A stretch of 41,394 bases of DNA, from the NCBI GenBank assembly GCA_049613795.1, contig JBMZCX010000018.1:1-41394 (forward strand), written 5' to 3'. Source of the stretch: Thalassotalea_B sp049613795. Its GTDB lineage: Bacteria; Pseudomonadota; Gammaproteobacteria; Enterobacterales; Alteromonadaceae. Position 1 is the stretch's first letter; each line of letters starts with the position of its first letter. Both the position numbers and the translations under genes were made by a program. Below are positions 8,461 to 17,549 of this stretch, in pieces. Below the pieces are notes generated by a model that was given only the letters and a program-made list of their open reading frames with translations, did no database searches and was not told where the DNA came from.

Positions 8461-8949
8461 GTGATAGCCATAGGTAATGTACAAGCGAAAATTAAAGTCT
8501 ATATTGAAAATAAGCCACCTTTAGCTCCCTACAACTCACTCAACAGTTGCTTACCACTCAAAGAAAATGACATTGCCACCATTGCGCAAGAAGCGGGTAA
8601 CCATTGGCGTAAAATATTTAATGTGTATGCCAAATTAGCGTTTGAACTTAACCCGCAACATTTCAATACGTGGCAGCAATTACGCGAGCAAACATTGTTA
8701 CAACAAGACAGCGCACAATGTTTAGTTTTTTCTAAGCCTAGCATCTGTCAATCGCCAGTAGAAATAACCATAGTTATGGGGAAAACCTATGCGGCCAGCT
8801 TAGGGCTTGCTGAAAGATGTTATTGGCTAACGCCACACTTTGCTATTAATGAATCACTTAAACTAATAATTTGCCCTTATTTTGATTATCGGCAATTATC
8901 TAATGAGAAAATAACCCAGTTAATCGGCTTGATTAAGCCTTTACAATAA
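8461..8949 (+). CDS. Conserved hypothetical protein, 162 residues
   Basis: The function is not recognised. The predicted start is GTG at 8461; no upstream in-frame ATG exists and the ribosome site (AAAAGATG region) is poor, so the start is uncertain. There is no signal peptide or membrane segment, so the protein is probably cytosolic. Distinct features are an NHWRKIFNVYAKLAFEL block in the first half and a C-terminal CPYFDYRQLSNEKITQLIGLI block. This pattern recalls a small Vibrio/Shewanella family of unknown function (possibly DUF6942, from memory). It is flanked by terminators on both sides and so is probably monocistronic. Confidence 0.75.
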   Translation: MIAIGNVQAKIKVYIENKPPLAPYNSLNSCLPLKENDIATIAQEAGNHWRKIFNVYAKLAFELNPQHFNTWQQLREQTLLQQDSAQCLVFSKPSICQSPVEITIVMGKTYAASLGLAERCYWLTPHFAINESLKLIICPYFDYRQLSNEKITQLIGLIKPLQ

Positions 8950-8978
8950 AAAACAGCGACTAAATAGTCGCTGTTTTT
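8948..8978 (+). terminator. Bidirectional terminator between the 162-residue gene and parC
   Basis: AAAAACAGCGACT pairs with AGTCGCTGTTTTT around an AAAT loop (8962-8965), with a T-run on the plus strand and an equivalent T-run on the minus strand. It serves both the plus-strand gene and the convergent parC. Confidence 0.9.
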
Positions 8979-9022
8979 GGGTGATATAGTCAATCATTCT
9001 GTATTGACATGAGTTAGTTAAA

Positions 9023-11323
9023 TTATGGCTCTAACGGTTTCTCATCACTCATTTCTGCTGTTGAAGCTTTGGGTGACTCTACTTCGATACGGTCAACCCG
9101 TTGCAGACCTCTTGGCAATTTGTTACCTCTTCGCCCACGTTCACCACGGTAATGCTCAATATCACTCACCTTAAGGGTAAGTTTACGTTTACCCGCATGT
9201 AGTGTAATAGCGTCATCAGGGCTGATAACTTCAAGTAATGTCACATATTCTTCTCGTGCTTTAGCGCGAGCAGAAGAAATATTAATCACTTTATTGCCTT
9301 TACCTTTACTTAAAACAGGCAAGTCTTTTACTGGAAAGACCAACATACGCCCTTCAGTGGTAATAGATAACACTAAAGCCGATTCAATATCCTCAACTCG
9401 CATAGGCGGCATCACTTTCGCATTAGCAGGTAAGCTTAATAACGCTTTACCATTTTTATTGCGGCTGATCATTTCAGAAAACTGACCAACAAAACCATAA
9501 CCCGCATCGCTACTAAGCAGATAACTACACTCGTCATCTGCCATTAAGGTATGTTCAAAGTTAGCACCTGCCGATAGGCTAAAACGGCCAGTTAATGGCT
9601 CGCCTTGGCTACGCGCGGTTGGTAACGTATGTGCATCTGTTGCATACGCACGACCAGTTGAGTCAATAAATACCGCAGGGCGATTGCTACGCCCTCTAGC
9701 AGAAGACAAGTATTCATCGCCCGACTTGTAACTTAACGCCTCAGGTTCAATGTCATGCCCTTTGGCACAACGCGCCCAACCTTTTTCAGAAACAACAACG
9801 GTTACCGCTTCGCTAGGTACTAAGTCTTTTTCTGATAAAGCTTTCGCTTCATTGCGTTCAACCAGAACAGAGCGACGGTCATCACCGAACTTTTCTGCGG
9901 CTTCTAAAATCTCTTTTTTAATCAAGGTATTCATGCGCGCTTTAGAGTTAAGTGTTTTTTCTAAATACTCACGTTCTTTATTTAACTCGTCTTGCTCCGC
10001 ACGAATTTTAATTTCTTCAAGCTTAGCTAACTGGCGTAATTTTATTTCTAAAATTGCATCTGCTTGGCGCTCTGACAAGTCAAAGCGTGACATCAACTCT
10101 GCTTTAGGATCGTCAAATGTTCGTATAATATCAATAACTTCATCAATATTAAGGTAAGCCACCAATAAACCGTCAAGGATATGCAGCCTTGCTAAGACTT
10201 TGTCTAAACGATACTGTAAGCGGCGGCGAACTGTTTCACGACGAAACTCTAACCATTCACTTAAAATAGTGCGTAAATCTTTCACCGCGGGTTTGTTATC
10301 AAGCCCAATCATATTAATGTTAACGCGGTAGCTTTTTTCTAAATCAGTAGTAGCAAACAAGTGTTGCATTAATTGCTCGGTATCCACTCGGTTAGAACGA
10401 GGCACAATCACTAAACGTGTTGGGTTTTCATGATCAGATTCATCACGTAAATCAACCACCATTGGCAGCTTTTTCGCCGTCATTTGTGCGGCAATTTGCT
10501 CAAGAATTTTACCGCCAGATGCTTGATGTGGTAAAGAAGTTATGACCATTTCACCATGTTCAACATCATAAACGGCACGCATTTTTATGCTGCCACGCCC
10601 TGTTTGATATATTTTTTCAATATCAGCTTTGGGTGTAATTATTTCAGCGTCTGTAGGGTAGTCAGGCCCTTTAACAAACGCTAATAAATCAGCTAGTTCA
10701 GCTTTAGGCGACTCTATTAAATGGACACAAGCATTAGCTATTTCTCGCACATTATGCGGCGGAATATCAGTTGCCATGCCAACGGCAATACCCGTAATAC
10801 CATTAAGTAAAATATGGGGAAGTTTTGCGGGTAAAGTTTTGGGCTCTTTCATTGTGCCGTCAAAGTTAGGCGTCCAATCAACCGTCCCTTGACCTAATTC
10901 AGCTAATAGCACCTCACTAAAACGTGATAAGCGTGCTTCAGTATAACGCATGGCTGCGAACGACTTAGGATCGTCAGGAGCACCCCAGTTACCTTGCCCG
11001 TCGACTAATGGGTAGCGATAAGAAAATGGCTGTGCCATTAGTACCATGGCTTCATAACAGGCAGAATCACCATGCGGATGAAATTTACCAAGCACATCAC
11101 CCACAGTACGGGCAGACTTTTTATATTTTGCTAAGGCAGATAAACCTAGTTCAGACATGGCATAAACAATACGGCGCTGCACAGGCTTTAAGCCATCACC
11201 AATATGAGGTAATGCCCTGTCCATAATGACATACATGGAATAATTTAAATAAGCTTCTTCGGTAAATTGTCTTAATGGGCGCTGTTCAACACCGTCAAGA
11301 CTATACTCAAGTACGTCAGACAT
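9023..11323 (-). CDS. parC: DNA topoisomerase IV subunit A
   Basis: ParC is the DNA-cutting subunit of topoisomerase IV, which with ParE unlinks replicated chromosomes. The 766 residues carry the catalytic tyrosine Y127 in AAMRYTEARLS, matching Y120 of E. coli. The quinolone-resistance region reads HPHGDSACYEAM: S87 and E91, equivalent to E. coli S80 and E84, are both wild type. The C-terminal domain is the degenerate beta-pinwheel typical of ParC. The N-terminus is seven residues longer than in E. coli. The partner parE is on the same strand about 8 kb away. It is transcribed alone, with the diguanylate cyclase genes upstream and a terminator downstream. Confidence 0.96.
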   Translation of the reverse strand: MSDVLEYSLDGVEQRPLRQFTEEAYLNYSMYVIMDRALPHIGDGLKPVQRRIVYAMSELGLSALAKYKKSARTVGDVLGKFHPHGDSACYEAMVLMAQPFSYRYPLVDGQGNWGAPDDPKSFAAMRYTEARLSRFSEVLLAELGQGTVDWTPNFDGTMKEPKTLPAKLPHILLNGITGIAVGMATDIPPHNVREIANACVHLIESPKAELADLLAFVKGPDYPTDAEIITPKADIEKIYQTGRGSIKMRAVYDVEHGEMVITSLPHQASGGKILEQIAAQMTAKKLPMVVDLRDESDHENPTRLVIVPRSNRVDTEQLMQHLFATTDLEKSYRVNINMIGLDNKPAVKDLRTILSEWLEFRRETVRRRLQYRLDKVLARLHILDGLLVAYLNIDEVIDIIRTFDDPKAELMSRFDLSERQADAILEIKLRQLAKLEEIKIRAEQDELNKEREYLEKTLNSKARMNTLIKKEILEAAEKFGDDRRSVLVERNEAKALSEKDLVPSEAVTVVVSEKGWARCAKGHDIEPEALSYKSGDEYLSSARGRSNRPAVFIDSTGRAYATDAHTLPTARSQGEPLTGRFSLSAGANFEHTLMADDECSYLLSSDAGYGFVGQFSEMISRNKNGKALLSLPANAKVMPPMRVEDIESALVLSITTEGRMLVFPVKDLPVLSKGKGNKVINISSARAKAREEYVTLLEVISPDDAITLHAGKRKLTLKVSDIEHYRGERGRRGNKLPRGLQRVDRIEVESPKASTAEMSDEKPLEP

Positions 11324-11484
11324 GAATTCTTGTTCCTGCTATTAATGATAGGTTCTATACGTTTAATTAATTGAAAAACATAGGCAGGTTAAGCTTATCT
11401 GATATTGAGTTGAGAAAAAACAATAAAAACGAGAAATATCAGCTACCGCTCATATGACAATCAATTGCTTAATTTAAACGTACG

Positions 11485-12795
11485 TTAAATGGGCCCATTT
11501 ATTTGGTAGCAACAAACCCTATTTCGCCCCTGCTCTTTGGCATGGTACATTGCCTCGTCTGCAGCATGGAGTAAATCGTCAAATACAGGGGAAACTTGAT
11601 TCAAATTAGCTACGCCTATGCTGACGGTTATTTTATGCTCTACATTGAATGGACTTAAGTCTAGTTGCTCTACTTTTTCACGTAAACGCTCAGCAAACGC
11701 TTTTGCTTCGTCTAGTGATGCTCCTGGTAAAATAGCCGCATATTCTTCACCACCTAAGCGGGCAAAATAATCACGCGACCGCATGGTCTCACTTGAAACA
11801 TCAGCTACCATTTTTATTACTTTATCGCCGACATCATGACCAAAAGTATCATTAACCGATTTAAAATAATCAATATCTAATAAAATAGCGCTTATACCGA
11901 TTCCTTGTTTAACCGCTTCATCCACCAATATATTACCTTTTTCAAATAAGCTACGGCGATTAAATAATCCTGTTAATGCGTCTGTTTTCGCTAACACTTT
12001 TAATTTTCTACTTACTTTTATTTGACGAATTAACAACCCTGAAAAAATAATGGCTACAAAGCTTAATATCAAAATATTACGTAACTGGGCACTTTTCTCA
12101 TTTTCACTTTCTTTAATGCGCAGTTGCTTTAACTCATTCTGATTTTCTAGCAATACATTTTCTTTTTGCTTTAATGCGGTTTCATACTTTTCATTTAAAA
12201 GAGCAATACGATTGTTTTTTTCTTTAACACGAGACGCACTATAACGCTTTATATACATTTCTTTTTTATCATAAGCCTGTTGATACTGTTCAAGCTCACT
12301 GTGGTATGTTGACAAGGCTAAAAAAAGTTCAAAGAATAGCGGAGTCTCAAGCTGTTCTTTTGTCATTTGTTCTTGAAAAGACAGTGCCTTATTACCCCAA
12401 TTAATAGCCTTTTGAATATTTCCTTCTTGATACGCACTCTGCGAGCGAAGGTAATTCAACAAATATAGTTCTGCGGCATTAAAAGAGATAATTTCATCAT
12501 CAAGAATAGCGAGTTCATTAAACGAAATGCTACTTTTTTCAGCCACTTTACCCATTAAGTTCAGTAACGTCTTTCTAATAGGGAATTCAATTTTGCTATC
12601 AAGAAATTTATTAGTACCACTTTCGGCTATGGGGTAATCTTCCAATGAAAAAAAGGTTTCCAAAAAAGTCTTTTTTTCAGCCTGAACAGCACTAACGCCA
12701 CAACTGATAAATAGTATTGCTACCACTAAAAAGCAACTGAATAAGTTAACTGGCGTAATAGAAGAATAAGCGCAACGCTTAGTTGTTAGCAACAT
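11485..12795 (-). CDS. Membrane diguanylate cyclase with periplasmic sensor region
   Basis: Predicted to make cyclic di-GMP from two GTP. Order: signal/anchor segment (about 15-39), a mainly helical periplasmic region with TPR-like helices (about 90-180), a coiled coil (190-235), a membrane helix (240-257), then the GGDEF domain (about 270-430). The active-site loop is GGEEY (348-352), a functional GGDEF variant. The inhibitory RxxD site is present as R339-S-R-D342, five residues before the loop, so product inhibition is likely. The ATG at 12793-12795 overlaps the end of the upstream cyclase gene by 10 bases, which suggests translational coupling. The sensed signal is unknown. Confidence 0.9.
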   Translation of the reverse strand: MLLTTKRCAYSSITPVNLFSCFLVVAILFISCGVSAVQAEKKTFLETFFSLEDYPIAESGTNKFLDSKIEFPIRKTLLNLMGKVAEKSSISFNELAILDDEIISFNAAELYLLNYLRSQSAYQEGNIQKAINWGNKALSFQEQMTKEQLETPLFFELFLALSTYHSELEQYQQAYDKKEMYIKRYSASRVKEKNNRIALLNEKYETALKQKENVLLENQNELKQLRIKESENEKSAQLRNILILSFVAIIFSGLLIRQIKVSRKLKVLAKTDALTGLFNRRSLFEKGNILVDEAVKQGIGISAILLDIDYFKSVNDTFGHDVGDKVIKMVADVSSETMRSRDYFARLGGEEYAAILPGASLDEAKAFAERLREKVEQLDLSPFNVEHKITVSIGVANLNQVSPVFDDLLHAADEAMYHAKEQGRNRVCCYQINGPI

Positions 12796-14696
12796 ACCTG
12801 ATTTTTTCCCTGGCTTTTCGCTTTATATAATAAAATATCCGCCGCTTTAATCACGTCATCAGCACATTCATGTGTACTAACATTGATGCTTGCCACGCCA
12901 ATACTCACCGATACATTATTTTTTAGCATTTTTCTCCATGAATGATTATGAATATTTTGACAAAGTCGTTCAGCAATTTTCTGCGCCTGCTTTTGATCTG
13001 CTCCTGGTAATAAAGCAATAAATTCTTCACCACCAAAACGTCCAAATTCATCTGAAGAACGCATAGCTTGGCAACCTATTTGAGCGACTTGTTTTAACAC
13101 CTTATCGCCAACTTTGTGCCCATAATTATCATTTATAAGTTTAAAGTCATCAACATCAATCACTAGCACACTAAAATTATCTTGTGTTTGCTTAGCTTGA
13201 TAAAAGAAAAAGTCGCTTAACTCCATTAAACGCCGACGATTAACCACGCCGGTTAAACCGTCTGTTTGGCTTAATTTAAGTAGTTTTCGTTGACCTCGAA
13301 TTATTTTGAATAAAAACCAAGCAATTATAAGTACAACAACAATGCTAAAAAACAAAACGATTTGGCGATTACTTTCCTTATATTGAGCATCATTTAAGCG
13401 CATGGTTTGCGCCTTTTCTTGCTGTTCAAGAATTTGTTTTTGTAGATCCGCCTGCTCACTTTCATAGCGCATACGTAAATCTTCAACTACCTCATAATTA
13501 GAATTATCTCTGAGCTGGAAAGCAAATTTAAGATATTGTTTTTGTGCTTGATATGCTTTTTTATACAACTGTTGGCGGTTATAAATGTCTGCTTTTAAAA
13601 ATAATACATTAAGTTTAGAGGTATTATTAACAATGGTATTTTCGTTATCGAGTAAAGATTCTACCGACAGAATAACGTCTAACGCTTCATCGTATCGTTT
13701 CATCTCATAAAGCATAAACGCTTTATCAATACCAAAGGTTAATGGCAACTCATGACGTTCACTTTGATTTACATATTGCTCCGCTATTTTCATGTACTCG
13801 AAGCCAGCTTCAGGGTTGCTATCTTCCTTCTTAAAATAGGCCCATGCTAGGCCAATATAAGAAGACCCAATCATACTTTTATTACCAAGTGCGTCGGCAT
13901 TGGCAATAATTTCTTTATATATTTTTATTGATTCGTCGTAACGTTCATGTCGATCATGATTCGCCGCAATATTTTGTAAACTGTTATAAGCATAAATAAT
14001 TTTCCCTGCTTTTTTATTATGCTCATAAGATTTTTGAAAATAAATCATCGCTTTATCATTTTCAAACATATGGGTATATAAAATACCTAACTCACTATTT
14101 ACATAACCCAGTAATTCGTCATCACCTAATGATGTTGCAATAGTAAGCGCCTGATTAAGCACAATTAACGATCGATCAAACTTTTCAGTGAGGTAATACA
14201 TTGCTCCTAAATTAATAAGTCCTGTAGAGCTGAATTTTTTATCATTTAAAGATTCAGCAATCTCCAAACCGTTTTTATAGTTTTTGATTGCTTGTTCGTA
14301 ATCACCAAGACTTTCAACAGAAAAACCATAAAGGTAATAGAGCTCAGCACTAATAATAGTAGGATTAGAAAACTCTTTAGTTAAAGCTAATGCCTTGTGG
14401 GTAATGGCCTTACTTTGATGGAACTGTCCAAGATCAGTATAAACTTCAGCTAAATATTTATAGAAAACAAGGCGGTTTTTTAATGGAATTTGATCGGCAA
14501 CATTAAGGTGTTGTTGTATGAATTGAAGCGCTTCTTTAGAGTTATTATCTTTTAATAATGTAATTTTTTTTGTAAATTGTTCAAATCCGCTTTCAGTTAA
14601 CAGCTCATAAGCAAGTGAATTACAACTAATTAACAAAAAAAACATTATAAGAAAACTGTTAATTGCTACGAACTTTTTAAATTTAAAAGCAAACAA
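12786..14696 (-). CDS. TPR-containing membrane diguanylate cyclase
   Basis: Predicted cyclic di-GMP synthase of 636 residues. A signal peptide (about 1-29) is followed by roughly eight tetratricopeptide-like repeats (about 35-410) on the periplasmic side, a coiled coil, a membrane helix near 450-470 and a GGDEF domain. The active loop is GGEEF (555-559) and the inhibitory RxxD site is R546-S-S-D549. TPR arrays bind proteins or peptides, so the input may be a periplasmic partner. It has the same overall plan as the next gene downstream, whose start codon lies inside its last codons. The two therefore look like an ancient duplication, with the downstream copy shortened in its TPR part. Confidence 0.9.
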   Translation of the reverse strand: MFAFKFKKFVAINSFLIMFFLLISCNSLAYELLTESGFEQFTKKITLLKDNNSKEALQFIQQHLNVADQIPLKNRLVFYKYLAEVYTDLGQFHQSKAITHKALALTKEFSNPTIISAELYYLYGFSVESLGDYEQAIKNYKNGLEIAESLNDKKFSSTGLINLGAMYYLTEKFDRSLIVLNQALTIATSLGDDELLGYVNSELGILYTHMFENDKAMIYFQKSYEHNKKAGKIIYAYNSLQNIAANHDRHERYDESIKIYKEIIANADALGNKSMIGSSYIGLAWAYFKKEDSNPEAGFEYMKIAEQYVNQSERHELPLTFGIDKAFMLYEMKRYDEALDVILSVESLLDNENTIVNNTSKLNVLFLKADIYNRQQLYKKAYQAQKQYLKFAFQLRDNSNYEVVEDLRMRYESEQADLQKQILEQQEKAQTMRLNDAQYKESNRQIVLFFSIVVVLIIAWFLFKIIRGQRKLLKLSQTDGLTGVVNRRRLMELSDFFFYQAKQTQDNFSVLVIDVDDFKLINDNYGHKVGDKVLKQVAQIGCQAMRSSDEFGRFGGEEFIALLPGADQKQAQKIAERLCQNIHNHSWRKMLKNNVSVSIGVASINVSTHECADDVIKAADILLYKAKSQGKNQVCC

Positions 14697-14796
14697 ACAG
14701 CCACTCCCTTTAACTTATTGATAAAATTATAAATAAAGTAAATTTATTCAAATACTTTCGTTAACTAACATTCCAATAATACATTAACATAATAAG

Positions 14797-15204
14797 TTAT
14801 TTTTTGCTTAACTGCCAATAACTTGCTTCAATTTTATTACCATCTAGGTCAATTAAAAAGCAGCCATAATAGGGGGCACCATATTCAGGCCTTGCGCCTG
14901 GTTTCCCGTTGCACTGTGCACCAAGAGCTATCCCTTTATTATAAAATTCATCCACTTGTTTTTTAGAGGTTGCAACAAAACCAATATGTACTCCATTACC
15001 CACATTGGCGTCTTTTTTATCGAAAGGCGTTTGTAGCCAAAACTCTGGATAGCCTTTACCAAAAGCAAAAGCATGCTCATATTGAGACACAAGCTCTATA
15101 CCTAAAATAGGTAATAATTGTTGATAAAATTCACCGGCCCTTATTAACTGATTGGTCCCAATAGACATATGACAAATTGACCGTAATTCTCGTTGTGAAA
15201 TCAA
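14797..15204 (-). CDS. VOC/glyoxalase-like protein
   Basis: A 135-residue member of the vicinal oxygen chelate superfamily, the fold used by glyoxalase I, fosfomycin-resistance proteins and ring-cleavage dioxygenases. Visible are the N-terminal H-x-S-I-G-T-N strand, the EFYQQLLPILG helix, GVHIGFVA in the middle, and the C-terminal CFLIDLDGNKIEASYW where the last metal ligand (Glu) normally lies. The start is TTG at 15202-15204: a perfect GGAGGTGA ribosome site (15211-15218) sits six bases before it, and the next ATG (codon 13) would cut off the first strand. The substrate is unknown. It follows gltS by 22 bases and may be co-transcribed with it. Confidence 0.85.
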   Translation of the reverse strand: MISQRELRSICHMSIGTNQLIRAGEFYQQLLPILGIELVSQYEHAFAFGKGYPEFWLQTPFDKKDANVGNGVHIGFVATSKKQVDEFYNKGIALGAQCNGKPGARPEYGAPYYGCFLIDLDGNKIEASYWQLSKK

Positions 15205-15210
15205 TCTACA

Positions 15211-15218
15211 TCACCTCC
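15211..15218 (-). promoter_or_regulatory. Strong Shine-Dalgarno site that fixes a TTG start
   Basis: GGAGGTGA on the minus strand is fully complementary to the 3' end of 16S rRNA. It is placed six bases before TTG 15204-15202 of the VOC gene. It lies in the gap after gltS and strongly supports the rare start codon. Confidence 0.85.
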
Positions 15219-15226
15219 AATTTTAA

Positions 15227-16432
15227 CTACCCAAGAAACCATTGAATAACAAATGCATTAGTAATATCAACAAAAAATGCCCCCACTAATGGCAAAATAA
15301 TAAATGCAGTATGAGCAGCCCCATGCGATTTAGTTACTGCCGTCATATTAGCAATTGCGGTAGGAGTAGCACCGAGAGAAAACCCAGCAAAACCAGCACT
15401 TAATACCACAGCTAAATAATTTCGTCCCATTAGTGGAAAAAATATATAAAGGATAAACAATACCGTTACCAGTACCTGAACACCAAGCAATATCAGTAAA
15501 GGCCCCGCTAAATCAGCGATCGACCATAGTTGCATACTCATTAATGACATTGCAATAAATAACCCCAAGGAAAAGTCTGATACTAGCGCAAGAGCCTTTG
15601 TATGCGCAGGCCAATGCATTTTAGGTAACAAATAAGGAACTGAATTTGACAAGACAATGGCAACCAACAAACAAGAAACAAATAGAGGTAATTTAAGGCC
15701 CACTTGAGTAAAAAACATATCTAAAAAATATCCGCCAATTATGGCTATATGAATGACAAGTATCACGCCCATAATACTTACATGGCTAATCTTTTCGCTA
15801 TCACCTTTATCATAAGCAATACCAACAGATATAGGCTTTAAGTGCTCACCTGATATTTCATGTTTACTTAATAACCATTTAGCAATTGGACCGCCTATCA
15901 TACTCGCGAAAATTAGTCCTAAGGTGGCTGACGCTACGCCTATTTCTAGTGCTCCTGTAATGCCATGTTTTTCTGCAATGTCTGGTGCCCAAGCGATAGC
16001 AGTGCCGTGACCACCTATTAACGAAGCTGATCCTGTTAACACGCCTATTTCGCTAGGTTGACCAATTGCTGTTGCAACACTTACTCCAACCACATTCTGA
16101 ATAACAATGTAACCAAGCGTTAAACACAATAAAATAATGAGGGGCTTGCCACCAGAAAAAAGATCTGAAATTTTCGCATTTATGCCTATAGCAGTAAAAA
16201 AATACACCAATACCCTGTCACGAGTATCAAGTTCATAAATCACTTCTACATTAAAGGTAAGATAGATTACCAGCAGTATCAACGAAGCAAGTATGCCGCC
16301 AGTAACAGGCTCAGGTATATTATAGCGTTGCAGCCAGTTTATTTTTTGAGTTAGCTGCACCCCTAAAAAATAGACTAATATACCTACGGTATACGTAACA
16401 AAGTCTGGTACGGCTAAGATGTTGGTTTCCAT
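15227..16432 (-). CDS. gltS: Sodium/glutamate symporter GltS
   Basis: GltS imports glutamate with sodium across the inner membrane. The 401-residue length equals that of E. coli GltS. The protein is hydrophobic throughout, with about ten membrane segments in two inverted halves. The family segments IPEPVTGGILASL near the N-terminus, GSASLIGGHGTAIAWAP in the first re-entrant loop, and GFAGFSLGATPTAIANM in the second are present. The start METNILAVPDF is preceded by a TATAAT on the minus strand (complement of 16471-16476) that suits a promoter about 40 bases upstream. No strong ribosome site is seen. Confidence 0.94.
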   Translation of the reverse strand: METNILAVPDFVTYTVGILVYFLGVQLTQKINWLQRYNIPEPVTGGILASLILLVIYLTFNVEVIYELDTRDRVLVYFFTAIGINAKISDLFSGGKPLIILLCLTLGYIVIQNVVGVSVATAIGQPSEIGVLTGSASLIGGHGTAIAWAPDIAEKHGITGALEIGVASATLGLIFASMIGGPIAKWLLSKHEISGEHLKPISVGIAYDKGDSEKISHVSIMGVILVIHIAIIGGYFLDMFFTQVGLKLPLFVSCLLVAIVLSNSVPYLLPKMHWPAHTKALALVSDFSLGLFIAMSLMSMQLWSIADLAGPLLILLGVQVLVTVLFILYIFFPLMGRNYLAVVLSAGFAGFSLGATPTAIANMTAVTKSHGAAHTAFIILPLVGAFFVDITNAFVIQWFLG

Positions 16433-16479
16433 ATTTAAATATTATTCTTTGATAGTTAACAGACAATTAAATTATATCA

Positions 16480-16605
16480 ATTCGGTGCAAGTCACACGAC
16501 TAAAGCTAGGACGTGTTCAGCTTTACTGTACATTCTTTAATGCGATTTATTTGGTGTTTGTTTATACAAGGCTGAACTTATGTCATAGGGTTGTTCCCTA
16601 TAAAT
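16480..16605. repeat. Inverted-repeat-rich stretch upstream of gltS
   Basis: The 210-base gap between gltS and the solute-binding-protein gene contains GTTCAGC (16515-16521) with its complement GCTGAAC (16571-16577), and a separate perfect repeat ATAGGG-ttgtt-CCCTAT (16585-16601). No convincing gene was found. It could be a leader/regulatory region, the end of the transcript from the solute-binding-protein gene, or a small dispersed repeat element. The sequence alone does not decide. Confidence 0.35.
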
Positions 16606-16642
16606 AAGTGAAAACGCCGTAGAAATATAAAATCAACGTGCC

Positions 16643-17404
16643 CTAATCTTGATACTTTAATTTAATTGCAGTCACTTCGCCCGACAATTCCATTTTTAAC
16701 CATTCATCAGTAAGTTTATTATACAGCGCTTTAGAGATAGCTTTTTTACTAAAAGCAAAATATACAGGGTTTTCGTGAACAGTAAATAATTTAGCGAAGC
16801 GGTTTTTATACTCTTCAATTGCCAAATACTGATCAACCACTTTTTCATCTTCCATTGAAAACGACACTCGATTTAACAACAGCATAGTAAATTTTTGTTG
16901 GTTTTCATTCACTTTAACTAAACGCTGTTCTAAAGAAGGCTTTTGCAATAATGCTTGTTGCCATTGAGGGCCATAATAAGCACTTTTAGTAACAGAAATT
17001 AAACCTTTTAACGATAGTATATCGTTCAGGCTAGTATACCGCCCTTTCATATTTTTATCGCCAACCACAACCACTTTCTCCATATGGTATGAACCAATAA
17101 AATAGCTAAAATTTTCACGTGACGCCATCCTAGACATTCCCATCATTACTCCTAATGAGCCATCTTTAAGCTTTTTTATCGCGTCGTCATTAGCAAGAGA
17201 AATAGGTAACAATTGGCACGATGCTTTAGCAACTAAGGCCTCTAAAAGCGCATAAGACTGCTGGAATAATTTGCTTCCATTATATTGCTCGATAACAGCA
17301 TTATTGGGTGATGACTCCACTCGCAGACTAATAGCACAAGACTCAGCTTGAGCTTGCCCACATAATAAAAAACAAAGTAAGAAGAAGCTTTTAGTGGCAT
17401 CCAT
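16643..17404 (-). CDS. Periplasmic solute-binding protein (SBP family 3-like)
   Basis: An extracytoplasmic solute-binding protein resembling the amino-acid type (family 3) fold; many such single genes in marine gammaproteobacteria have no linked transporter. The chosen start (17404) gives a clean Sec signal peptide MDATKSFFLLCFLLCGQAQA. The frame is open 22 codons further to 17470, but no ribosome site favours either start. The mature part has the two-lobe pattern, with LKDGSLGVMMGMSRMASREN near the hinge region and MLLNRVSFSMEDEKVVDQYL later. The length (253 residues) is normal. No permease or ATPase lies beside it. The ligand is unknown. Its upstream region is shared with a Zur-like box. 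Confidence 0.8.
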   Translation of the reverse strand: MDATKSFFLLCFLLCGQAQAESCAISLRVESSPNNAVIEQYNGSKLFQQSYALLEALVAKASCQLLPISLANDDAIKKLKDGSLGVMMGMSRMASRENFSYFIGSYHMEKVVVVGDKNMKGRYTSLNDILSLKGLISVTKSAYYGPQWQQALLQKPSLEQRLVKVNENQQKFTMLLLNRVSFSMEDEKVVDQYLAIEEYKNRFAKLFTVHENPVYFAFSKKAISKALYNKLTDEWLKMELSGEVTAIKLKYQD

Positions 17405-17531
17405 GGTTAATTGAAGTGGTACATGAAAAGTTAACCATAAGTATATATCACAAATAATTTTACGCCACATTAGAGTGTTGGTATCTCAGAAAGCAATAAA
17501 ATCACAGAAACAATTCTAGCAAACAAAAACG

Positions 17532-17549
17532 TTATGATATAACATAACC
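17532..17549. promoter_or_regulatory. Candidate Zur (zinc uptake regulator) operator
   Basis: GTTATGATATAAC at 17532-17544 differs at only one specified position from the gammaproteobacterial Zur core GTTATA-N-TATAAC. The near-palindrome extends to 17549 (GTTATGATATAACATAAC, two mismatched position pairs). It lies in the 338-base divergent gap between the solute-binding-protein gene (minus) and the merC-like/COG0523 pair (plus), about 200 bases before the latter. COG0523 genes are known Zur targets, which supports the call. The rest of the gap (17405-17742) shows no gene; a TATAAAA at about 17630 could be a nearer -10 for the plus-strand pair. Confidence 0.6.

Noticed and set aside
11487..11500. 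Perfect palindrome AAATGGGCCCATTT
   Set aside because: It covers the last codons of the diguanylate cyclase gene, with no promoter context or second copy; probably chance.
16419..16607. A 62-codon open frame upstream of gltS on the plus strand
   Set aside because: It begins inside gltS, lacks a ribosome site and resembles no protein; the region fits better as a leader or repeat.
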